Shown: positions 1 to 5,398, counted from the first letter of the stretch. The stretch: DNA of 6,794 bases from Youxingia wuxianensis (GCF_014385085.1 NZ_JACRTD010000018.1:1-6794); one strand, 5' to 3'. Program-made: numbers and translations. The notes: generated by a model from the letters alone, not told the origin.

Positions 1-33
1 CTCTGCATCATTTACTGTTGCAATTCTTACCAT
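1..33 (-). CDS. 5' end of GNAT-SpoU gene, duplicated by the circular overlap
   Basis: The ATG at 33-31 and the following ten codons are the same start as the full gene at 6708. This fragment exists only because the circle was cut inside the gene; it is not a second copy. The ribosome site GAGGTG (about 43-38) lies about 5 bases upstream of the ATG. Confidence 0.9.
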   Translation of the reverse strand, partial: MVRIATVNDAE

Positions 34-75
34 AATTACACCTCATCAAATTCCGATTTGTCAAGTTCTCTTAAC
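31..75 (-). repeat. Gene-junction repeat A (before the GNAT-SpoU gene)
   Basis: A 45-bp junction from the stop of the HTH gene (GTTAA) to the ATG of GNAT-SpoU, also present at 6706-6750. It is homologous to 5396-5438, with the dyad CAAAT-CGGA-ATTTG and the ribosome site GAGGTG. Likeness including the stop, spacer and ribosome site suggests duplication of a junction module, not chance. Confidence 0.7.
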
Positions 76-562
76 CTCGAAACAACTTGCTAAACCAGCC
101 CCGTTTTTGCTCCGGCGCCTGGTCCTGCTGATCCGCTCCGGCCTCCCCGGTAAGAAGCTGCTGCTGGATCGTCCCCGCGTGAAGAGCCTGGGCCGCTGCC
201 GCCGTCTGCTGGGCAGCGGCCAGCGCATCAGTGAGCCGAGTAATGGTCTGAGCCTGCTGCTCGATCTGCCGGTCTTTCACTTCAAGCTGCCCTTGCAGTG
301 TGTCGATGGTGGCCTGTAAAACGCAAACCAAATCGCCAACTTCACGGTTTTCGGTTTGCGTTTTAGTTTGCGATTGGTTTTCGATTTCAGTTTGCGTTTT
401 TTCAAAAAAAGCCTGTTTTATCAAAGCTTCCTGGTGTTCATCAATCGCAAACTGGTTTCCGTTTTTTCGCAAACTTGATCGCAAACCCAGGTTTTCGATT
501 TGTTTACTTACCGCTGTCTTTGATACCCCTATCTCGTCGGCTATCTGCCGGATCGTTTTCAT
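71..562 (-). CDS. HTH / coiled-coil plasmid protein, probable Par (DUF536-like)
   Basis: A 163-aa protein, probably for plasmid segregation or copy control. Visible parts are an N-terminal helix-turn-helix (residues 4-26, IADEIGVSKTAVSKQI), a Q/T/E-rich linker (54-75), a long coiled coil (about 76-127) rich in A and Q, and a short basic-aromatic tail (KRGWFSKLFRG). HTH, coiled coil, then a conserved tail is the layout of DUF536 proteins such as pSK1 Par, which work without a partner ATPase. The start at 562 is chosen because ATGA overlaps the stop of the preceding gene (559-561), so translation is probably coupled; no good ribosome site is seen, and an ATG at 589 would overlap that gene by 31 bp. 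The coding sequence itself carries seven copies of GTTTGCG/CGCAAAC. A transcriptional or replication accessory role remains possible. Confidence 0.68.
   Translation of the reverse strand: MKTIRQIADEIGVSKTAVSKQIENLGLRSSLRKNGNQFAIDEHQEALIKQAFFEKTQTEIENQSQTKTQTENREVGDLVCVLQATIDTLQGQLEVKDRQIEQQAQTITRLTDALAAAQQTAAAAQALHAGTIQQQLLTGEAGADQQDQAPEQKRGWFSKLFRG
322..486. repeat. Symmetric GTTTGCG array inside the HTH gene (candidate centromere or iterons)
   Basis: Seven exact 7-mers lie in 165 bp. CGCAAAC (plus strand) is at 322-328, 446-452, 468-474 and 480-486; GTTTGCG is at 354-360, 366-372 and 390-396. The six at 354-486 form an inverted arrangement about position 420, with steps of 12, 24, 56, 22 and 12. 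I found the 7-mer nowhere else in the window. The copies fall in three different codon phases (encoding LR, FA, VC and QT), so protein repetition alone does not explain them. A second motif, GGTTTTCG, occurs at 346, 376 and 490. Such arrays bind Par or Rep proteins in other plasmids; binding by the HTH protein encoded here is inference. Confidence 0.65.
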
Positions 563-807
563 ACTTTCACGAACAGGCCCACAGGACACACACCCTTAAA
601 CCCAGGCGTAGATATGTACCAGCAAGCAGGGCCTGTCGGCTCCCAGGCTACTTCAAGGGTAATCTCGTGCCAGCCATCTGGAAACAAAGCTGTAAATCCC
701 TCTCCTGCGTGTATGCCGCGCCCTTCCAGGAGCAGACGAGGGTGCGGATCATCGTCTGCCGGATCGGGAAGCTGTATCTGCGCGATCCTCTCTTTATCCC
801 AGCTCAT
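559..807 (-). CDS. Small DUF5348-like protein of unknown function
   Basis: An 82-aa acidic protein with no signal peptide or membrane segment. After an N-terminal region rich in D and P, it shows the spaced pattern of the DUF5348 family: IHAGEGF at 32-38, DGW at 44-46, ACWYIS at 61-66 and GLFVKV at the end. The family is common on mobile DNA of Clostridia and has no known role; my assignment rests on this pattern from memory. The ATG at 807 has an ideal ribosome site (AAGGAGG, 816-822, eight bases away). The gene follows the toxin by 18 bp and its TGA overlaps the ATG of the HTH gene, so it sits inside the maintenance operon. A role as accessory to the toxin-antitoxin pair or to partition is possible but unproven. 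Confidence 0.62.
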   Translation of the reverse strand: MSWDKERIAQIQLPDPADDDPHPRLLLEGRGIHAGEGFTALFPDGWHEITLEVAWEPTGPACWYISTPGFKGVCPVGLFVKV

Positions 808-815
808 AGACCTTT

Positions 816-822
816 CCTCCTT
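816..822 (-). promoter_or_regulatory. Strong ribosome binding site of the 82-aa gene
   Basis: The minus strand reads AAGGAGG eight bases before the ATG at 807-805, a near-perfect match to the anti-Shine-Dalgarno of Bacillota. It fixes the start of the DUF5348-like gene and shows that the gene is meant to be translated independently of the toxin. Confidence 0.8.
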
Positions 823-825
823 CCC

Positions 826-1098
826 CTAAAATAAGTCGCTATGCGATCCCGTCCGGGTAAGATATAAAATCAGCTCGTCCCCGTCCACTTCGTAGATCAG
901 CAACCAATCCGGCGTAATGTGGCACTCACGACACCCCGCATAGTCCCCGGAAAGCTGGTGATCCCTGTTCTTCTCCGGCAACGGCTCCCCCGCAGCCAGC
1001 TTTTTAATAATATCGGTCAGCAAAGAAATATCAAAGCCGCGCTTTTTCACACGCTTCAAATCCTTCTGAAACTTTGTGGTTGGTCTTATGTTATACAT
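826..1098 (-). CDS. yafQ: YafQ-family toxin (mRNA interferase)
   Basis: A 90-aa RelE/ParE-superfamily toxin that in its family cuts mRNA on the ribosome. The YafQ active-site set is complete (numbered from the ATG at 1098): H47 in DHQL, H60 in ECHI, D64 in PDW, H86 in GSH and the C-terminal F90. These match the E. coli YafQ residues H50, H63, D67, H87 and F91 in order and spacing, so the toxin is probably active. I prefer the ATG at 1098 over the in-frame TTG at 1104, because a GGAGGAG lies 10 bases before it inside the antitoxin gene. The gene overlaps the antitoxin stop by 8 bp, typical of coupled toxin-antitoxin pairs. Its likely job is killing or arresting cells that lose the plasmid. Confidence 0.93.
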   Translation of the reverse strand: MYNIRPTTKFQKDLKRVKKRGFDISLLTDIIKKLAAGEPLPEKNRDHQLSGDYAGCRECHITPDWLLIYEVDGDELILYLTRTGSHSDLF

Positions 1099-1372
1099 CG
1101 GCAAGCAGCTCCTCCATCATCTGATCGACATTGGAATAGGTCTTGCCGAGGCTCGGATCGGCCTTCATTCTCTTTACTTCCTGGATTGCTTCGACGGTTT
1201 CTGCGTTCGGCACATCGCCGCTGATTTCAAAGGGTATTCTATACTCTCTCACCGCCTTACGAGCAAAAACATTGAACGCCGTTGTCATCGTCATTCCCAT
1301 ATCAGCACAGAACGCCTCAAACTGCCGCTTCAAATCTGCGTCCATACGGATGTTAATATTTGTATTCGCCAT
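1091..1372 (-). CDS. dinJ: DinJ/RelB-family antitoxin
   Basis: A 93-aa antitoxin that should bind and block the YafQ-type toxin encoded just downstream and repress its own promoter. The N-terminus (residues 3-45, TNINIRMDADLKRQFE then TAFNVFARKAVRE) is the ribbon-helix-helix DNA-binding domain of DinJ/RelB. The charged C-terminal part (about 55-93) would be the toxin-binding arm. The ATG at 1372 is preferred to the TTG at 1381, because AAAGGAG ends nine bases before the ATG but directly abuts the TTG. It is the first gene of the operon, behind a TTGACA/TACAAT promoter that overlaps a perfect 7-bp dyad, the expected place for autoregulation. Confidence 0.93.
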   Translation of the reverse strand: MANTNINIRMDADLKRQFEAFCADMGMTMTTAFNVFARKAVREYRIPFEISGDVPNAETVEAIQEVKRMKADPSLGKTYSNVDQMMEELLADV

Positions 1373-1402
1373 AGATAGCAACTCCTTTCGCTCTTATTAT
1401 AT

Positions 1403-1430
1403 ACATTGTATCATTTTTTATTCACAATGT
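1403..1430. promoter_or_regulatory. Candidate antitoxin operator (7-bp dyad)
   Basis: ACATTGT (1403-1409) and ACAATGT (1424-1430) form a perfect inverted repeat whose arms are centred 21 bases apart, two helical turns. One arm overlaps the -10 box and the other the -35 box. Ribbon-helix-helix antitoxins bind such paired half-sites, so this is the likely site of DinJ/YafQ autorepression. Confidence 0.65.
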
Positions 1431-1433
1431 CAA
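1405..1433 (-). promoter_or_regulatory. Promoter of the toxin-antitoxin/partition operon
   Basis: On the minus strand TTGACA (1433-1428) is followed after exactly 17 bases by TACAAT (1410-1405), close to a perfect vegetative sigma-70/sigma-A promoter. Transcription would start near 1398, about 26 bases before the antitoxin ATG. It is the best promoter in the window and may drive the antitoxin, toxin, DUF5348-like and HTH genes, and perhaps the GNAT-SpoU and SdpI genes by read-through. Confidence 0.85.
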
Positions 1434-1506
1434 TATGCATTCCTGGTCGTTTACCCAAGCACTGGCCCTTAAACTTCCACCCTGGTATGTACGCATTTAG
1501 GGGGCA

Positions 1507-1531
1507 AAAAGCCTTGATTTATGCGGCTTTT
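1507..1531 (-). terminator. Terminator-like hairpin after rep
   Basis: AAAAGCC (1507-1513) and GGCTTTT (1525-1531) are perfect inverted repeats with an 11-base loop. On the minus strand the second arm ends in TTTTT, giving a weak Rho-independent terminator about 85 bases beyond the rep stop. The A/T flanks make it usable in either direction. The rest of 1382-1616 holds only the operon promoter and small GC dyads such as CCCTCGGAGGG; I see no gene there. Confidence 0.5.
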
Positions 1532-1616
1532 CGGGCGCGGTAGCGAGGGGGCCGGTATATTTACCCTCGGAGGGCTGAAAACGGCTTCTAAAGCGTAACA
1601 GGGGCCTTTCTGGGCC

Positions 1617-3146
1617 TTATTCCTGGCCCCCATCGTGCAGCGCGTCCAGGAGCCAATCGCTCAACTCCTGGGAAGGGGACACCCGCACCGTTACATGCCC
1701 ATTTTCAAAGCGTACCGCTGGCGGCGGGCAATCCCACCACTTACGGACGGTTTTCGGATCAAGGCCAGTTTCCCGGTGACAGTCAGCCTTGCGCCCCTCC
1801 GGGTGCTGCTGCCGCCATTCATAAACCCGCGCCTGGGCCGTCCCGCTGTCTTTAGGCCGCCCATTTCCTTCCCTCCAATCCTTTTTCCCTTGCTGTTTCG
1901 CTTTAATATCCCGAATGGCTCTTGCAATTTCAAGATGATCTGCTTGTTTTTGAAAATTACGCTTATTGACAGGCATAGTCAGGCCGGAGAGCTTCGCTAT
2001 ATCGTCCCTGGGGAATGTCACATAGTCCTCGTTGAACATCTCCAGGGCGCACACCACATCATCTTTTGTAAAGCGGTTTATATCCTCCACACTCATATCA
2101 TCGTAGGGCCGGAGCAGTGCGAAAGCGTCCCGACGCAGCTCGTCCTCGTCTATCCCGCATTTTTTCGCATAAATCGCCAGCGTCATAATGCCATAGAAAC
2201 GATGTCCCACCCGGATTTCATCGGCGATCCGGTGCAGCCACCAGTCGTAAAGGTCACGCTTGACTGTCCAGCGGCCCCGCCGCTCCTTCTTGACAATCCG
2301 CCGCTCATACCAATCCGGATACTTCTCCTTCGCCTCGGCCAGCGACAGGCGGCTCTTTCTCATAAGCCCCTCAAGCCGCTGCTGCTCCCCGTTACTGTCC
2401 GGGATATAATCAAGCAGCCGCGCCAGCTCCACCGGCCCGCCGAGCCGGAACGCCCTCACAGGGTACTCACGCCCCAACTTCGAGCCGGAGCCGACCACCC
2501 GAAAACCCTGCAAAATCCCCTGCATTTGCGGCTCCTTGATGGTGGAGGTAAACTTATTCCAAATCTGCCGGGTAAGGGCATATTTCAGCTCTTTCAAGCA
2601 TTTTTGGTTGTGCGGGTACATAGGCACCGGCTCTTTCAGCACATAATACAGGTGAAGCCCCGTCCCGCTGTTTACAACAAAGGTTGCCTGGGGCAGAATA
2701 TCCTTGTTCATCTGGTGCAGCGTGTCCCGAAGCTGTGGCATACCCACCCCGTCCAGGTCAAAGACCAGGGCATAGAGATACCGGGCATTTTTGCCGCACC
2801 GCCGCCGTCCAAAATAGGAGATAGGGGACATAATCGTGAAATCGGTGTCTTGCAGCTCCCGCAGCTCGTCCAGCTCGTCAGTAATGGTACAGCGTTTCGC
2901 TTTACCGTCCCCCTCAATCTGCAGGGCAATACCAGTAGCCTTGTCAACCTCACCTTTCGGCACCGTCACCGCGATCCCGTTTCCCTTCCTGTCCTCAAAA
3001 TGACCCTTCCTCTCGAAAGATCCTTTCGGGAAGATCTCACGATAAAACTCATACGGCTCCACCGGCTCCAAAAACTTCCCTAAATGCTCGTTCTTTTCCC
3101 TATAAAGTTCCCGCAGCCGTTCCAGTGCTGCTTGCTGATCCGCCAT
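1617..3146 (-). CDS. Plasmid replication protein with archaeo-eukaryotic primase (PrimPol-like) domain
   Basis: A 509-aa protein, the only replication-initiator candidate here. The middle holds archaeo-eukaryotic primase signatures: motif I VFDLDG (128-133, metal-binding D130 and D132), motif II SGTGLH (160-165, H165), and a later FRVVGSGSK (215-223) resembling motif III, where the usual acidic residue is not obvious. A helical region (about 300-370, GHRFYGIMTLAIYAKKCGI) resembles PriCT-type primase C-terminal domains. At about 435-471 a C-terminal helix-turn-helix ends in TVRKWW and could bind the origin. The protein is therefore likely to prime, and perhaps initiate, plasmid replication with the host polymerase. 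The start has AGAGGTG (3153-3159) six bases upstream. The preceding 426 bp hold repeats and dyads that suit an origin. No rolling-circle Rep motif is visible, so theta-type replication is inferred. Confidence 0.84.
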   Translation of the reverse strand: MADQQAALERLRELYREKNEHLGKFLEPVEPYEFYREIFPKGSFERKGHFEDRKGNGIAVTVPKGEVDKATGIALQIEGDGKAKRCTITDELDELRELQDTDFTIMSPISYFGRRRCGKNARYLYALVFDLDGVGMPQLRDTLHQMNKDILPQATFVVNSGTGLHLYYVLKEPVPMYPHNQKCLKELKYALTRQIWNKFTSTIKEPQMQGILQGFRVVGSGSKLGREYPVRAFRLGGPVELARLLDYIPDSNGEQQRLEGLMRKSRLSLAEAKEKYPDWYERRIVKKERRGRWTVKRDLYDWWLHRIADEIRVGHRFYGIMTLAIYAKKCGIDEDELRRDAFALLRPYDDMSVEDINRFTKDDVVCALEMFNEDYVTFPRDDIAKLSGLTMPVNKRNFQKQADHLEIARAIRDIKAKQQGKKDWREGNGRPKDSGTAQARVYEWRQQHPEGRKADCHRETGLDPKTVRKWWDCPPPAVRFENGHVTVRVSPSQELSDWLLDALHDGGQE

Positions 3147-3182
3147 TCCTTACACCTCTTTTCGTACATTCTGCAAACCCAC

Positions 3183-3256
3183 AGGGGGAAAAGGGGGAGC
3201 CAAAGAGCGGCCCCTTCGGGGCCTTAAAGAGAAAGTCACCTCCCCCTTTTCCCCCT
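3183..3256. repeat. 17-bp perfect inverted repeat with nested hairpin in front of rep
   Basis: The arm at 3183-3199 (AGGGGGAAAAGGGGGAG) is matched perfectly by 3240-3256. In the 40-base loop sits a second perfect hairpin, GGCCCC-TTC-GGGGCC (3209-3223). The structure ends 36 bases before the rep ATG, so as RNA it would lie in the rep leader close to the ribosome site, and as DNA it could form a cruciform. Candidate roles are rep attenuation, a single-strand priming site or an origin element. Confidence 0.75.
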
Positions 3257-3304
3257 CGCTCTGGGGCATGGAAATGATGGAAAACCTTTCAGGTTTACCA
3301 CATT

Positions 3305-3336
3305 CCCACACCCCGCCGCTCACCCCCATAACCCCC
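3305..3336 (-). other. G-quadruplex-like tract in the rep leader
   Basis: On the minus strand four G-runs follow each other: five G, five G, four G, three G, with loops of 4, 8 and 3 bases. This fits a relaxed G-quadruplex pattern on the strand that would be the rep leader RNA. The plus strand is a long C-rich tract (about 3305-3350). Function is unknown. Confidence 0.4.
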
Positions 3337-3394
3337 TCCGACTTTCTCCCTGTCCGAGAGAGAATATTTTATTATTTTTTCCCTGGCCTAAAGG

Positions 3395-3438
3395 CCATAG
3401 GGGGGCATATATTATCAATATATTTTATTCCCTATTTT
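3395..3438. repeat. 44-bp direct repeat, copy 1 (candidate origin repeat)
   Basis: Identical over 44 bases to 3473-3516, with the copies offset by 78 bp. Each begins with CCATAGGGGGG and holds a perfect AT-rich dyad, ATATATT-ATC-AATATAT (3407-3423 in this copy), then TTTATTCCCTATTTT. Repeat plus AT-rich dyad suits an initiator-binding and melting region. It lies about 250 bp upstream of rep. Confidence 0.85.
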
Positions 3439-3472
3439 ACGACACGCTAACTTCCTGCTATCCCCTGTACCC

Positions 3473-3516
3473 CCATAGGGGGGCATATATTATCAATATA
3501 TTTTATTCCCTATTTT
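3473..3516. repeat. 44-bp direct repeat, copy 2 (candidate origin repeat)
   Basis: Second exact copy of the 3395-3438 repeat, with the same dyad at 3485-3501. It is preceded by CCCCC-ATA-GGGGG (3470-3482), so this copy also carries a GC stem at its edge. It lies just downstream of the candidate rep promoter, within the predicted leader. Confidence 0.85.
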
Positions 3517-3523
3517 TACTGTT

Positions 3524-3552
3524 ATTATAGCCTGTCCGGGCGGCTCTTGCCA
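3524..3552 (-). promoter_or_regulatory. Candidate rep promoter
   Basis: The minus strand has a perfect TATAAT (3529-3524) with TGGCAA (3552-3547) 17 bases upstream, a weak -35. Transcription would start near 3517, giving a rep leader of about 370 bases that includes both 44-bp repeats. The weak -35 and the overlapping dyad suggest that it is controlled. Confidence 0.5.
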
Positions 3553-3568
3553 GGCCCCCTGACAGGCT
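3529..3568. other. Hairpin/dyad between mob end and rep promoter
   Basis: AGCCTGTC (3529-3536) pairs with GACAGGCT (3561-3568), with further GC pairing inside (GGC-TCTT-GCC). It begins five bases past the mob stop and covers the -35/-10 region of the candidate rep promoter. It may be the mob terminator, though no T-run follows on the minus strand, an operator, or both. On the plus strand it is followed by TCTTTT. Confidence 0.4.
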
Positions 3569-3572
3569 TCTT

Positions 3573-4799
3573 TTACAGCTCCATACCACCCCAGGTGTGG
3601 CTCCGTTCCTGCTCTCTTTCCGGCTGCTGCACTTCTGGCACAGGTAGCAGCTCACGCGCCTTTTCGACCAGGGGCCGGAACTGCTCTGGCAAGTGCCGAT
3701 CCAGGAAATCCAGCACCGCCCCGATCCCTTCCTGGAGCCGCGCCGAAAACCCGCGCGCCCGGCTCAAATCTTCTTCCAGGTATTCCACCTGCACTTTGAG
3801 CTGCCGGTTTTCATTTTCAAGCCGCTGCCGCTCCTGGGCCTCCTTCAGCTTTTCTTTCGTCGAGGGGATTTTCTGCTGAAGCTGTTGGTTTTCTACCTTC
3901 AGCTCCCGCACCTTCTGCTCTGCCGCCGCGCCCCGGATCACCGCCGCCTTCAGCTCCTTCACCTGCTCCACCGTCACGCCCTTGACGGCCCCTGTCAGCG
4001 TCTTTTCCGGCTGTATTGCGTCCAAATCGGGCTTGACCTTCTCCACCGCTTTCAGCAGCTTCACATTCCCTTGCAGGGCCTTTCTCTGCTTTTCCAGGGC
4101 CGCGATCTCCTGCTCTGCCGCTGTCACCTGTTCCTGGATAGCTTCAAGCCGCTGGGCCGCTGCTCTGTACTCTGGCAGCTCCATATGAGGCCGACCACCG
4201 CCCAAGCTGATAATCTCAAACTCGTGCGCCTGGGCGATTTCCGTTAGGGATTCTTTCTCCCGTTCCATCCAGGCTTTCCATTCCGTCTGCTTCCGGCCCA
4301 GCCCTTCAAATCCCTGCTGCTTTAACGCTTGTTTCATTGATACCCGCGTCGAAAGGCCCCGGCTCTGCTCCGTTGCCACCGGCACGAAGTCCACATGGAG
4401 GTGGGGCGTGGCCTCGTCCATGTGCAGCACCATATTAAACACCCGCAGATGAGGGTTGCGCTCCTGGAAGGACTCTGCAAACTCTTTGAGAGCTGCCGCC
4501 GCCCGTTCCCCTCCAGGGGAGCCGCACCCGCAGTCTGTCAAGTTGCCGATCTGGAAGATAGCCTCGTGAAATAGCTTTTCCTGCTTGCTCTGCCGGATAT
4601 GCTCATAGTAGTCTGGTATCTTGTCCCTGGTCTTTTTCTTTTTGGCATTGTAGGCAGCCAGGGCTTCATCGAAAAGTTCGTGGTACACCTTTTTCAAATC
4701 CTCGTTGCAAAAGGTGACATTCTGCTCCGACCTGCTCCGGTCTACATTCGCCGCTGAAAAGCTCCTGTTGTTGTGCCGGATACTTCCCCGGCCCGTCAT
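3573..4799 (-). CDS. mob: MobV-family relaxase (Pre/Mob plasmid mobilisation protein)
   Basis: A 408-aa relaxase that should nick the plasmid at oriT and pilot the single strand into a recipient, using the conjugation machinery of another element. The N-terminal catalytic half shows the MobV motifs: HNNR at 9-12, FHEAIFQIGN at 77-86 and the metal-binding HMDEATPHLH at 126-135 (H126, H133, H135). The second half is mostly coiled coil (about 212-250 and 290-345), as usual for dimer-forming Pre/Mob proteins. Length and motif set look complete. The ATG at 4799 gives the family-like start MTGRGSIRHNN, but it has no clear ribosome site; upstream non-ATG starts in the same frame (for example ATT at 4806-4808) cannot be excluded. 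No VirD4 or other transfer genes are present, so the plasmid is mobilisable, not self-transmissible. Confidence 0.95.
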   Translation of the reverse strand: MTGRGSIRHNNRSFSAANVDRSRSEQNVTFCNEDLKKVYHELFDEALAAYNAKKKKTRDKIPDYYEHIRQSKQEKLFHEAIFQIGNLTDCGCGSPGGERAAAALKEFAESFQERNPHLRVFNMVLHMDEATPHLHVDFVPVATEQSRGLSTRVSMKQALKQQGFEGLGRKQTEWKAWMEREKESLTEIAQAHEFEIISLGGGRPHMELPEYRAAAQRLEAIQEQVTAAEQEIAALEKQRKALQGNVKLLKAVEKVKPDLDAIQPEKTLTGAVKGVTVEQVKELKAAVIRGAAAEQKVRELKVENQQLQQKIPSTKEKLKEAQERQRLENENRQLKVQVEYLEEDLSRARGFSARLQEGIGAVLDFLDRHLPEQFRPLVEKARELLPVPEVQQPEREQERSHTWGGMEL

Positions 4800-4868
4800 T
4801 CCCGAAATGGTTGTACCTATAAAATCACCCGTCCCTTTCCTGCAAAAAGCCCATATCCTACTATTCCT

Positions 4869-4897
4869 ATTTTACCATAACTGGCCGCAGGCCACAA
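4869..4897 (-). promoter_or_regulatory. Candidate mob promoter with overlapping palindrome
   Basis: The minus strand reads TTGTGG (4897-4892), 17 bases, then TAAAAT (4874-4869). A perfect TGGCC-GCA-GGCCA palindrome (4882-4894) fills part of the spacer and overlaps the -35. Transcription would start near 4862, about 60 bases before the mob ATG. MobV relaxases often repress their own promoter next to oriT, which this layout would allow. Confidence 0.5.
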
Positions 4898-4904
4898 CCT
4901 CTTT

Positions 4905-4987
4905 GTTACTTTCTTGTGAGAAAGTAACGCAAAAGCACTTTCACACCACCGCCCCTTTGGGGCTGGCAGTATGAAAGTGCCTTTGCG
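4905..4987. other. Candidate oriT: nested inverted repeats upstream of mob
   Basis: Two structures abut. The first is a perfect 10-bp hairpin, GTTACTTTCT (4905-4914) with AGAAAGTAAC (4919-4928), loop TGTG. The second is a 16-bp inverted repeat with one mismatch (4928-4943 with 4972-4987), enclosing GCCCC-TTT-GGGGC (4951-4963). The core AAAGT at 4921-4925 can pair with an ACTTT on either side, much like the alternative hairpins of the pMV158 MobV oriT. A further dyad, GCTAC/GTAGC, lies at 4999-5016. Position upstream of a MobV gene is the usual oriT position. The pMV158 nick sequence itself is not present, so the nick site is not assigned. Confidence 0.6.
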
Positions 4988-5038
4988 CCCTGCCGGGGGC
5001 TACAAGAGTCGGTAGCTCGCTGCTGCTTTTATACTAAG

Positions 5039-5398
5039 TTAGAATTTATCATCCAAAAATTTGTTTTTTATTCCTGTTTCAGTTTTGTAAAACCCAAAAA
5101 ACAGAAATATAATTCCAACGGCTACTCCTGCAAATACGGTAGACTGTGCGGAAATATTAAGAAAAAGTAAGGATATACACAAAACGATTTCTACCAAACC
5201 TAATGTTTTGCCAATACCAATAAAAATATTAGGCGCTATGCTTTGTGCATAATCCCAATGCTCTTGTGACTTTCGTGAGGAAGGTGTGTTGTACCCGTTG
5301 CCAGAGTTCATATCTTTTACAGGGTGCTTCTTTAAGATATATCCCACAAAAATCATCACGAACGGTATTACGAAATTCAATATAAGTAATCCATACAT
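5039..5398 (-). CDS. SdpI-family small membrane protein (possible bacteriocin immunity)
   Basis: A 119-aa protein with three likely membrane helices (about 2-22, 61-80 and 86-104). Between the first two is the SdpI signature loop: GYNTPSSRKSQEHWDYAQ (35-52), matching the family pattern G-Y-x-T-P ... W-x-Y-A. Bacillus subtilis SdpI protects cells against the SdpC toxin and helps to sense it; it is about 200 aa, so this is the short single-domain form. No sdpC-, sdpAB- or sdpR-like gene is present, so it is an orphan and its toxin is unknown. The start has GAGGAG eight bases upstream. It is AT-rich (about 37% GC), unlike the backbone, and follows the GNAT-SpoU stop by 35 bp, in the same operon. 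Confidence 0.76.
   Translation of the reverse strand: MYGLLILNFVIPFVMIFVGYILKKHPVKDMNSGNGYNTPSSRKSQEHWDYAQSIAPNIFIGIGKTLGLVEIVLCISLLFLNISAQSTVFAGVAVGIIFLFFGFYKTETGIKNKFLDDKF

Larger units (their letters stand above)
1..119. repeat. Terminal direct repeat, left copy (circular overlap)
   Basis: These 119 bases are identical to 6676-6794, and base 120 continues into the HTH protein gene. This is the expected signature of a circular molecule assembled once plus a k-mer overlap; 119 is a k value used by common metagenome assemblers. The true unit would be 6,675 bp, so the repeat should be counted once. A real terminal repeat of a linear element is less likely, because a continuous open reading frame and operon cross the joint. 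Confidence 0.95.
3147..3572. other. Non-coding block between mob and rep: candidate origin and rep leader
   Basis: No credible gene lies in these 426 bases. They hold, in the direction of transcription, a promoter-like pair overlapped by a dyad, two 44-bp AT-rich direct repeats, a G-rich tract (minus strand), a small hairpin (AAACCT-TTC-AGGTTT, 3282-3296) and a 17-bp inverted repeat just before rep. Direct repeats next to AT-rich DNA directly upstream of the initiator gene are typical of theta origins. Which part is the origin and which is RNA control of rep cannot be settled from sequence alone. Confidence 0.5.

Noticed and set aside
35..64. TTGACA (64-59) and TGTAAT (40-35) on the minus strand as a promoter for GNAT-SpoU
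   Set aside because: The spacing is 18, but transcription would begin inside the gene, after the ribosome site and ATG, so it could not produce the normal message.
1098..1104. TTG starts for toxin (1104) and antitoxin (1381)
   Set aside because: Downstream ATG codons (1098 and 1372) have correctly spaced ribosome sites; the TTG codons lie too close to them.
1635..3083. Long plus-strand open frame (482 aa) opposite rep
   Set aside because: It is the shadow of the rep gene, is rich in P, R, L and H, shows no domain, and has no ribosome site; rep on the minus strand has clear primase motifs.
3268..3450. Plus-strand open frame of 60 aa in the mob-rep gap
   Set aside because: It covers C-rich and AT-rich repeat DNA, has no good ribosome site and no recognisable features, and would end inside the first 44-bp repeat.
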